From contig CM077594.1 of assembly GCA_039654915.1 (NCBI GenBank), positions 22,195,001 to 22,259,000 of the forward strand: a stretch of DNA of 64,000 nt, in the 5' to 3' direction. Positions 23,601-30,803 of this stretch are shown piece after piece. The notes under the pieces are model-generated. The model was not told where the DNA came from and did not search any database. It saw only the letters and a list, made by a program, of their open reading frames with translations. Positions within the stretch are counted from its first letter, which is position 1. Each line of letters starts with the position of its first letter. Source of the stretch: Aquilaria yunnanensis. Lineage: Eukaryota > Streptophyta > Magnoliopsida > Malvales > Thymelaeaceae. A program made the position numbers and the translations under genes.

Positions 23601-24595
23601 CCTCTAACGATAGGAAAGGTTCTATCGTTGTAAGATGGACTGAATGATTGATTGTTTGTTTGAGGTTTAAGGAAAGGTCCTTGGAACCTCTAACGATAGG
23701 AAAGGTTCTATCGTTGTAAGATGGACTGAATGATTGATTGTTTGTTTGAGGTTTAAGGAAAGGTCCTTGGAACCTCTAACGATAGGAAAGGTTCTATCGT
23801 TGTAAGATGGACTGAATGATTGATTGTTTGTTTGAGGTTTAAGGAAAGGTCCTTAGAACCTCTAACGATAGGAAAGGTTCTATCGTTGTAAGATGGACTG
23901 AATGATTGATTGTTTGTTTGAGGTTTAAGGAAAGGTCCTTAGAACCTCTAACGATAGGAAAGGTTCTATCGTTGTAAGATGGACTGAATGATTGATTGTT
24001 TGTTTGAGGTTAAGGAAAGGTCCTTAGAACCTCTAACGATAGGAAAGGTTCTATCGTTGTAAGATGGACTGAATGATTGATTGTTTGTTTGAGGTTTAAG
24101 GAAAGGTCCTTAGAACCTCTAACGATAGGAAAGGTTCTATCGTTGTAAGATGGACTGAATGATTGATTGCTTGTTTGAGGTTAAGGAAAGGTCCTTGGAA
24201 CCTCTAACGATAGGAAAGGTTCTATCGTTGTAAGATGGACTGAATGATTGATTGTTTGTTTGAGGTTAAGGAAAGGTCCTTAGAACCTCTAACGATAGGA
24301 AAGGTTCTATCGTTGTAAGATGGACTGAATGATTGATTGCTTGTTTGAGGTTTAAGGAAAGGTCCTTAGAACCTCTAACGATAGGAAAGGTTCTATCGTT
24401 GTAAGATGGACTGAATGATTGATTGTTTGTTTGAGGTTTAAGGAAAGGTCCTTGGAACCTCTAACGATAGGAAATGTTCTATCGTTGTAAGATGGACTGA
24501 ATGATTGATTGTTTGTTTGAGGTTTAAGGAAAGGTCCTTGGAACCTCTAACGATAGGAAATGTTCTATCGTTGTAAGATGGACTGAATGATTGAT
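20656..24595. repeat. Satellite-like tandem array, 86-bp unit, about 46 copies
   Basis: Units begin 'gaggtttaaggaaaggtcct' and end 'gattgattgtttgttt'. Neighbours differ at few positions: 'ccttggaacc' versus 'ccttagaacc', 'ggttaagg' versus 'ggtttaagg', and 'ttgcttg' versus 'ttgtttg'. Each unit holds two inverted repeats: AACGATAG / CTATCGTT around an 8-base loop, and AGGTT..AAGGA / TCCTT..AACCT. The array sits between the LOG gene and the 3' LTR, the hypervariable 3' untranslated region of Ogre-type elements, which is documented as a source of satellite DNA. The last two units carry 'ggaaatg' in place of 'ggaaagg'. Frames crossing it are not genes. Confidence 0.95.
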
Positions 24596-24775
24596 CTCGA
24601 GGCAAAGGTTCCATCCTTAAAACCCCGATGATGAAAATTGGTTGTTTTCGAGGCAAAGGTTCCTTCCTTAAAACCCCGATGATGAAAATTGATTGTTTTC
24701 GAGGCAAAGGTTCCATCCTTAAAACCCCGATGATGAAAATTGATTTTGAGGCTAAGGAGCTTTCCTTAGGACCTC
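24596..24775. repeat. 51-bp tandem repeat, three copies, next to the satellite array
   Basis: 'cgaggcaaaggttcc' then 'ttaaaaccccgatgatgaaa' recurs at 24601, 24652 and 24703, followed by a degraded unit ending 'ttaggacctcgagcg'. Its 'gaggcaaaggttcc' resembles the head of the 86-bp unit, so the two may be related. Confidence 0.8.
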
Positions 24776-25291
24776 GAGCGAAATTTATATGAAAGTAATT
24801 GAAATTGGAATAATTTTCTTCGAAAGTGTGAATTTTCATAATAGGTGAGTGCAAAAATTTAAACTTCGATAAGATGAGTGAATCTTGATGATGACAATAA
24901 CACTGACAAATTATGTAAAGGGAACGGATGTTTGGAATCAATATCCAAGGTTCATCTAATATTTTCTTCAGTAAATATAGATTCCCTTGTGAGATATGTC
25001 ATCCAAATAAGGTTAAAGCTTAACTACCCCAAAATGTTATGCCTAGTAGATCTAATAGGATGCGTCTCAAGAGTAACAAAAATTACTCTTTACTCAACCA
25101 TTCCAACCTAAAGGCATTGACCTATGGTTCTAATATCAGCATGGACGAAACTATCTTATAAGAAAAGAAATTCCTTGAAAAGAAAAACTGAAACGCGAAA
25201 GAAAATGCTGATAATAAAACTAAAGGACAAGAAAAACGGATCAGATCGCTTCTTTCTTCCACAATACTTCAACAGGGTGAGTAGAGGACCA
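24776..25291. other. Spacer between the LOG gene and the repeats
   Basis: About 500 bases of unique sequence, presumably the LOG 3' untranslated region and terminator. No further gene seen. Confidence 0.5.
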
Positions 25292-25921
25292 TTATGGGAG
25301 TGAACTGGTCGGAAAATACTGTCGTGTCCAGTCTATCTGAATCATTGCTGGATGTGGTTCAGGAACAAAAGCTTGTATTTTATCTAGCAATTCTTCAGCA
25401 GTTGTTGCGGATATTATGATTCGCCGTGCCACTCTTGATATGAAATTCTTCTGCATAGCATAATCCATAAAAGCTATCAGACCTGTAAAGAAATTGTTAA
25501 CATTTAAAAGCCCAATGGGTTTCTTATGCAAATTAAGTTGGGCCATGGAAGCAATTTGAAAGACTTCTCCCAACGTGCCAAAACCACCTGGTAGAGCGAT
25601 AAAAGCATCAGCATTTAAAAGCATTTGTAACACACGCTCTTGCAAATTTTTAACCACTAATTCTTCTCCAATCGTGCCCCCAGAAACAAATTTCAAAGGT
25701 CCAGGGATGATGCCCAAAACTTGACTTCCTCCTAAAGATGCTGCTGATGCTACACCTCCCATTAATCCGACACTACCTCCTCCATAAACTAAATGTATTT
25801 TTCGCTCAGCTAATACTCTACCCAAATGGTTGGCTGCCTTTAAATACTCTTCATCTTTTCCAGGAAAAGCCCCAGAAAATACACAAATACTTCGGGATTT
25901 ACGAGTTGGGGTTTTCTCCAT
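25292..25921 (-). CDS. LOG: LOG-family cytokinin riboside 5'-monophosphate phosphoribohydrolase, intronless, retrotransposon cargo
   Basis: LOG enzymes release active cytokinin bases from their nucleotide precursors in the cytosol. The 209-residue frame is full length for the family. Visible motifs, numbered from the chosen Met: ICVFSGAFPGK near 11-22, YGGGSVGLMG near 46-55, and PGGFGTLGE near 111-119, which matches the family signature PGGxGTxxE including its catalytic glutamate. The arginine of NLQER (about 96) fits the second conserved position; the lysine that usually follows is valine. The frame is open 29 codons further upstream (to 26008), but MEKTPTRKSR is the typical LOG start and the extra codons overlap the TATA box. 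Plant LOG genes normally contain several introns; this copy has none, suggesting capture through cDNA. Intact, same strand as the retrotransposon. Confidence 0.9.
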   Translation of the reverse strand: MEKTPTRKSRSICVFSGAFPGKDEEYLKAANHLGRVLAERKIHLVYGGGSVGLMGGVASAASLGGSQVLGIIPGPLKFVSGGTIGEELVVKNLQERVLQMLLNADAFIALPGGFGTLGEVFQIASMAQLNLHKKPIGLLNVNNFFTGLIAFMDYAMQKNFISRVARRIIISATTAEELLDKIQAFVPEPHPAMIQIDWTRQYFPTSSLP

Positions 25922-25950
25922 TCCTATCCTTATCCTTGTGAGAAAAGAGG

Positions 25951-25961
25951 ATATATTTATA
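25951..25961 (-). promoter_or_regulatory. TATA box of the cargo LOG gene
   Basis: TATAAATATAT on the - strand about 30-40 bases before the chosen ATG, preceded by 'catctc'. The same arrangement (T[C/G]..CTATAAAT) precedes three of the viral-like cargo genes. Confidence 0.6.
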
Positions 25962-26019
25962 GAGATGAAGAGATAAGGCAATAATTTTATTTTCAAGAGT
26001 GGATACATTATTGCCAGCT

Positions 26020-26560
26020 ATACACAGTAGTCACGAGTATGACTCTGGTCAGGTATGGGTACACTATCGTTAAAAGAGGAGGAAAATTTTCAAAATAGCT
26101 GCTAGCATGTACAGTAGTCACTACTGTAGCTTACGTCAGGAGTAGGTATGTGATTGTTGGAAGGGAAGGAAAATTTCAAAAGTGGCAGCTATATACAGTA
26201 GTCCGTGTCAGGAGTGGGTACATTATTGCCAAAGGGGAGGAAAATTTCAAAAGCGACAGCTAGCACGTACAGTAATCGTAACTATGGCTCATGTCAGGAG
26301 TGGATACATTATCGCTGAAAGGGGAGGAAAATTTCAAAAGCGACAGCTAGTACGTACAGTAATCGTGACTTTGGTTCACGTCAGGAGTGGATACATTATT
26401 ACCAAAAGGGGAGGAAAATTTCAAAAGCGACAGCTAGTACGTGCAGTAATCGTGACTTTGGTTCACGTCAGGAGTGAATACATTATTACCAAAAGGGGAG
26501 GAAAATTTCAAAAGCGACAGCTAGCACGTACAGTAATCGTGACTTTGATCCTCGTCTTCC
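26020..26560 (-). repeat. About six tandem copies of an 87-bp unit upstream of LOG
   Basis: Units start near 26024, 26111, 26197, 26271, 26358 and 26445 ('agtaatcgtgactttggttc', 'acgtcaggagtggatacatt', 'aaaggggaggaaaatttcaa', 'aagcgacagctagtacgtac'); a partial seventh merges into the downstream end of the first viral-like gene. Similar sequence recurs once in each spacer between the viral-like genes. On the - strand the units carry CCTGAC(G/A)TGA and GTAC(G)TAC(G) motifs; TGACG is the core bound by TGA-type bZIP factors. This is probably an amplified promoter region of LOG. A 132-codon frame on the + strand here is a repeat artefact. Confidence 0.75.
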
Positions 26561-26595
26561 ACTGGCTTTGCGTCCAGTAATGGCTTCAATGCTTT

Positions 26596-27144
26596 CTATG
26601 AATCGGTGATTTGCATCTCATCTAGCTTTCTCACAAACTGGCAAACAGGGTCATTTAGGGTCAGATTCCCAAGACTGTAACGATCTCGTTCTTTTTGGAA
26701 AATTATCCATAATCCAACAACCTCAAATTGCACTATTCCACAAGAATGCGCTTCAAGAACCTCTCGAATATCTTCTAGAGATTCCTTACGCAAGCCATTC
26801 TTAATGAATCTTATTCTATCATTACGATTTCTGGTGATCACTCCTGGAGCACGACATTTATTGCCGCAAATCCACCATCCACAATTATGACAAACGCCTA
26901 GCCTCTTTGCTCTTCTTTTTTTGGCATAAGCGCTTTTACCAAAGCCGGGCATACGGGGAAAGAACGCTTCGGGAACTTCACCAGCTGAACGAACCTTAGC
27001 TTCAATTAGCCACCGCACATTATCAGGAATGCCTTTGTGCATAAATACTCTGAATCGTTCACATCTAGCTTGATAAATCTTTTTAAGAACATTTATTGGG
27101 AAGGAAGGAAAATACTTTCGTAGGGCGGAAAGAGAAGACTCCAT
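26596..27144 (-). CDS. Viral-NABP-like cysteine-cluster protein, cargo copy 1
   Basis: 182 residues, intact. Following a helical N-terminus (SLSALRKYFPSFPINVLKKI) come a basic stretch SAYAKKRRAKR (about 71-81) and a four-cysteine cluster C-x2-C-x4-C-x3-C (VCHNCGWWICGNKC, about 84-97), then a conserved DRIRFIKNGL (about 109-118). A basic patch directly before a compact cysteine cluster and a following R/K-F-I/V-K block is characteristic of the small 3'-proximal nucleic-acid-binding proteins of vitiviruses and carlaviruses, which bind RNA and in several cases suppress RNA silencing. I chose the internal Met at 27144 over 27159 because it aligns with the other three copies and gives exactly 549 bp. 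It is the most diverged in the cysteine region (GWWIC, APG). No virus polymerase or coat gene accompanies it. A host-origin zinc-finger family is the alternative. Confidence 0.72.
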   Translation of the reverse strand: MESSLSALRKYFPSFPINVLKKIYQARCERFRVFMHKGIPDNVRWLIEAKVRSAGEVPEAFFPRMPGFGKSAYAKKRRAKRLGVCHNCGWWICGNKCRAPGVITRNRNDRIRFIKNGLRKESLEDIREVLEAHSCGIVQFEVVGLWIIFQKERDRYSLGNLTLNDPVCQFVRKLDEMQITDS

Positions 27145-27202
27145 TGATGAAGGAGGCAAAGAAAGAAATTAGTGATTGTAGGAAACGAACATAACTAACA
27201 CA

Positions 27203-27210
27203 TATTTATA
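27203..27210 (-). promoter_or_regulatory. TATA box of cargo copy 1
   Basis: TATAAATA on the - strand about 60 bases before the ATG at 27144, preceded by 'ctttcgtcac', the same context as upstream of copies 2 and 3. Confidence 0.6.
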
Positions 27211-27360
27211 GTGACGAAAGGGATAATGCGTTTATTACACTTACAGAAGCAAGTACATTATTGTCAAAAGAAAAGACAAATGACAGCTTATATGTACAGC
27301 AATCATGACTGTGGCTCTCATCTTCCACTGATTTATGTCTAGTAACGGCTTCAATGCCTT

Positions 27361-27909
27361 CTATAAGTCGGGGATTTGCTTCCCATCCAGTTTTCTCACA
27401 AACTGGCAAACAGGGTCATTAAAAGTTAGATTTCCAAGACTGTAACGATCCTGTTCTTTACGGAAAGTCCACCATAAATCCATAATTTCCCATTGCACTA
27501 TTTCACAAGAATGTGTTTCAAAAGTTAATAGGATATCATCCAAAGATTCCTTACGCAGGCCATTCTTGATGAATTTTCTTTTATCTTCATGATTTCTGGA
27601 GATGTATCCTAAAAAGCGACATTTAGTATTACAATTCCATCGTCCACATTTATGACAGACACCAAGCCTCTTTGCTCTTCGCTTTTTGGCATAAGCGCTT
27701 TTACCAAAGCCGGGCATACGGGGAAAGAACGCTTCTGGAACTTCACCAGCTGAACGAACCTTAGCTTCAATTAGCCACCGCACATTGTCAGGAATGCCTT
27801 TGTGCATAAAGACTCTAATCCTTTCACATCTAGCTTGGTAAATCATTTTAAGAACATTTATTGGGATGGAAGGAAAGTATTTTCGCATGGCGGAAAGAGT
27901 AGAATCCAT
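27361..27909 (-). CDS. Viral-NABP-like cysteine-cluster protein, cargo copy 2
   Basis: 182 residues, same length as the other copies with no indels. Basic stretch SAYAKKRRAKR then VCHKCGRWNCNTKC (four cysteines, C85, C88, C93, C97), then a K-F-I-K-N-G-L block. The first 84 residues are nearly identical to copy 1, so these two share a recent duplication or gene conversion, while the region after the cysteines is closer to copy 3. Duplication therefore included gene plus promoter: spacing from ATG to ATG is about 765 to copy 1 and 804 to copy 3. Predicted role: RNA binding in cytosol or nucleus (basic patch could act as nuclear signal). Family assignment as for copy 1. Confidence 0.72.
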   Translation of the reverse strand: MDSTLSAMRKYFPSIPINVLKMIYQARCERIRVFMHKGIPDNVRWLIEAKVRSAGEVPEAFFPRMPGFGKSAYAKKRRAKRLGVCHKCGRWNCNTKCRFLGYISRNHEDKRKFIKNGLRKESLDDILLTFETHSCEIVQWEIMDLWWTFRKEQDRYSLGNLTFNDPVCQFVRKLDGKQIPDL

Positions 27910-28012
27910 TGATAAAAGAAGAATTTGAGAGAAGAGATGAAGAAATCAGTTATTGTAGGAAACTGAGAGTCAGAGAGTATTGCATCCGCTACTTAACCGG
28001 AAAGAAGAACAC

Positions 28013-28021
28013 GCATTTATA
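28013..28021 (-). promoter_or_regulatory. TATA box of cargo copy 2
   Basis: TATAAATGC on the - strand about 105 bases before the ATG at 27909, within 'ctttcatcgctataaatg'. Confidence 0.58.
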
Positions 28022-28164
28022 GCGATGAAAGGATAACGTGTTAATTACGCTTACAGGAACAAGTATATTAAAAGAAAAGACAAATGACAGCTTATATGTA
28101 CAGGAATCATGACCGTGGCTCTCATCTTCCCCTGATTTATGTCCAGTAATGGCTTCAATGCCAT

Positions 28165-28713
28165 CTATAAGTCGGGGATTTGCTTCCCATCCAGTTTTCT
28201 TACAAACTGACAAACAGGATCGTTTAAAGTCACATTCCCAAGACTGTAACGGTTTCGTTCTTTATGGTAAGTCCTCCATAAACTGATAATTTCACCTTGC
28301 ACTTTTCCACAAGAATGCGTTTCAAGAGTCTCTCGGATATCTTCCAGAGATTCCTTACGCAGGCCATTCTTAATGAATTTTCTTTTATCTTCACGATTTA
28401 TGGAGATGTATCCTAAAGAGCGACATTTAGTAATACAATTCCATCGCCCACATTTATAACACACGCCTAGTCTCTTTGCTCTTCGCCTTTTGGCATAACG
28501 GCTTTTACCTAAACCGGGCATGCGGGGCATAAATGCATCTGGAACTTCACCCGCCAGACGGACCTTAGCTTCAATTATCCACTGCACATTATCGGGAATG
28601 CCTTTGCGTGTAAAAACTCTGATTCTTTCACATCTAGCAAGGTAGATCTTTTTAAGGACTTTTATTGGAAAGGAAGGAAAGTATTTTCGCAGTGCAGAAA
28701 GAGTAGAATCCAT
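28165..28713 (-). CDS. Viral-NABP-like cysteine-cluster protein, cargo copy 3
   Basis: 182 residues, intact. Basic stretch SRYAKRRRAKR followed by VCYKCGRWNCITKC; all four cysteines are conserved although HK is replaced by YK, so the spacing rather than the intervening residues is constrained. The downstream block (REDKRKFIKNGLRKESLEDI) is conserved with copies 1, 2 and 4. Differences from the other copies are scattered substitutions without indels or stops, the pattern expected if the protein is selected. Its C-terminus (NDPVCQFVRKLDGKQIPDL) is identical to that of copy 2. Confidence 0.72.
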   Translation of the reverse strand: MDSTLSALRKYFPSFPIKVLKKIYLARCERIRVFTRKGIPDNVQWIIEAKVRLAGEVPDAFMPRMPGLGKSRYAKRRRAKRLGVCYKCGRWNCITKCRSLGYISINREDKRKFIKNGLRKESLEDIRETLETHSCGKVQGEIISLWRTYHKERNRYSLGNVTLNDPVCQFVRKLDGKQIPDL

Positions 28714-28792
28714 TGATGAGAGAAGAATTTGAGAGAAGAGGGAAATGAATCAGTTATTGAAGGAAACTTAGATAACCGACTGGAAGAACATG

Positions 28793-28800
28793 CATTTATA
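28793..28800 (-). promoter_or_regulatory. TATA box of cargo copy 3
   Basis: TATAAATG on the - strand about 85 bases before the ATG at 28713, in the context 'tttcatcgctataaatg'. Confidence 0.58.
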
Positions 28801-28959
28801 GCGATGAAATGGATAACGTGTCGATTACACTTACGGGAGCAAATACATTATTAAAAGAAAAATGGAAAATTTTAAATATGATAAATTGTATGTACAGTGA
28901 TTGTGACTGTGGCTCACATCTTCCACTGGTTTTACGTCCAGTAACGGGATTAATGGCTT

Positions 28960-29508
28960 CTATGAGTCGAGGATTTGCTTCCCATCCAGTTTTCTTACAA
29001 GCTGACAAATAGGGTCGTTTAATGTCAGATTCCCGGGACTGTATCGTTCTCGTTCTTCATGAAAAATGCTCCATAAATCGAGAAGTTCACGTTGCACGGA
29101 TCCACAAGAATGCGTCTCAAGAGTCAATTGGAGATCATCCAATGAGTCCTTACTCAGGCCATTCTTAATGAATCGTATTTTATCTTCTCGATTATCAGAG
29201 ATCATCCCTAAAGAACGACATTTAGTATTACAGGTCCAGCGTCCGCATTTATGACAGACGCCTAGTCTCCTCGCTCTTCGCTTTTTGGCATAAGAGCTTT
29301 TGCCTACACCAGGCATGTGAGACACAACTGCCTCTGGGATTTCACCTGCCAGACGAACCTTAGCTTCAACTAACCACCGCACATCTTCAGGGATTCCTTT
29401 ATGCATCAGAGCTCTTAATCGTTCACAGCGAACTTGGTAGATCTTTTTGAGGATGTTCATTGGGAGAGAAGGAAAATATTTTCGCAAGGCAGAAAAAGTA
29501 GGATCCAT
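28960..29508 (-). CDS. Viral-NABP-like cysteine-cluster protein, cargo copy 4 (nearest pol)
   Basis: 182 residues and the most diverged copy overall (MDPTFSALRKYFPSLPMNILKKI...). It keeps SSYAKKRRARR, VCHKCGRWTCNTKC and KIRFIKNGLSKDSLDDL. It lies first after pol, about 1.3 kb downstream of the pol stop. Its upstream region lacks the clean TATAAATA of the other copies, although 'aaataaagtagg' near 29625-29635 could serve; it shares the leader element 'ccg(c)cttaaccggaaaag' (29600-29620) with copy 2 (27988-28003). It is probably the oldest of the four, the others arising by serial tandem duplication. Confidence 0.72.
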   Translation of the reverse strand: MDPTFSALRKYFPSLPMNILKKIYQVRCERLRALMHKGIPEDVRWLVEAKVRLAGEIPEAVVSHMPGVGKSSYAKKRRARRLGVCHKCGRWTCNTKCRSLGMISDNREDKIRFIKNGLSKDSLDDLQLTLETHSCGSVQRELLDLWSIFHEERERYSPGNLTLNDPICQLVRKLDGKQILDS

Positions 29509-29639
29509 TTTCTAGGAGAAAGTAAAAGAAAGGAGGGAGGAAATGATCAGTTATTATGGGCAACTGAGAGAACCGACTTGAGAGTCACGGAGTACCGTAT
29601 CCGCCGCTTAACCGGAAAAGTGAATCCTACTTTATTTTG

Positions 29640-30803
29640 ATGTGATAGATATTCCATCCAGCTGACGTCGATTCAGTCCTTGATTATTGAATCCATTGTC
29701 CGCTTTTGACGAATTTTCAACGACAATATTTCTTGATGTCTGCCTTATCTTTGACGATAGTTATAACTCATCTTGGATGCTGCTAAGCTGGCATCAATTC
29801 TGTTCTTTTAGGTGTAGCCTCAATTGCCAGGCTTTTGACGATATTGTATGCTTTATCCTTGGATTCCTGATGGGGCTGGGTCCAGCGTATTAGCTATGCG
29901 TCCAATTAGTAAGAGCTGATGTCATTAAGATCTCAGCTTATACTGCTGCAATCATGCTGCGGACATGCTTTTCATTTGATCCCTGTTATGTAAAAGCCAT
30001 GCATGCATGATGTGAAATGCATGAATGCAAGGCATGTGTAACTGATGTTTTTTTTTTTTTTTTTAATCTAGCTCTTCATGTCTTTGCTTTACTTTACTGG
30101 ATCTTCTTTGTGATTTCCTTCTCGGACTATTATTGAATCTCTTTATGCTTTCCAGCTGTTGTCCATTGTCTCAAAAGCCCAACTCTGTTCAAAAATCCTC
30201 TTTCCTTGCCTTATTTTTGAATTTTGACCTCAATTTTCTTTAATGCCCGCCTCATATTTTATGCTTCTCTGGATAATTGTCCCTGTTGAAATATTCGTGA
30301 GCATGATTCTTTCCTGCTGACATAGACATGTTAAGACTTCTGAAATGATCATTCAGGCTACCACCAAGGCTATCTCCCAAAGATTTGTTACTCCTTCTTC
30401 TTTGTTAGCCTATGTTCTGTGCTGCTCGCAAAGCAGGACCTCAATCTTACCTGTTTTAATTCACAAAGCTTATCAAAGTAATCTACGGTCTTTGTTTTTT
30501 TCTAAGTTTTAATTATTACTATTCTTCCTTCAAAAGTCACAATTTATTGCACACTTAAGGCTAGTAGGAATGTGAGATTTAAAGGAAAAGAACTGGATAG
30601 AAGCGACTTTAGCATTTTGAACGTGAGAATCTAAGGTAAGTTAAAGAGAATTGGCTTTTATTTATGGGTAAAAGAATATGAAAATCTTAGGTACAGATAG
30701 ATAATGAAAGTGTAAGGGAAGAAAGCTCTCTTTGACAACTTTGATCAAATAAACTTTGGTAACCCTGTATCCACTTCTCCCCTTCTGTTCGAAAATTTCT
30801 TCA
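29640..30803. other. Non-coding spacer between pol and the cargo genes
   Basis: About 1.16 kb without a convincing frame. It holds a 'catgcatgcatgatgtgaaatg' stretch (30000-30030) resembling one in the ORF1-gag spacer (37845-37862), and a poly-T run (30049-30064). Confidence 0.5.

Noticed and set aside
20656..24595. CRISPR array
   Set aside because: Units are contiguous with no unique spacers and the context is a plant retrotransposon.
24438..24941. 167-codon frame on the minus strand with repeated IFIIGVLRMEPLPRKQ
   Set aside because: It translates the 51-bp and 86-bp tandem repeats; its repetition reflects DNA repeat structure, not a protein.
26182..26580. 132-codon plus-strand frame with repeated GGKFQKRQLARTVIVT
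   Set aside because: Product of the 87-bp repeats whose length is a multiple of three; antisense to the cargo genes and without independent start or promoter.
27206..28213. 67-74-codon frames overlapping the 3' ends of the viral-like genes by exactly 49 bases
   Set aside because: They lack ATG starts and are alternative-frame readings of conserved duplicated DNA; similarity among copies is explained by gene duplication.
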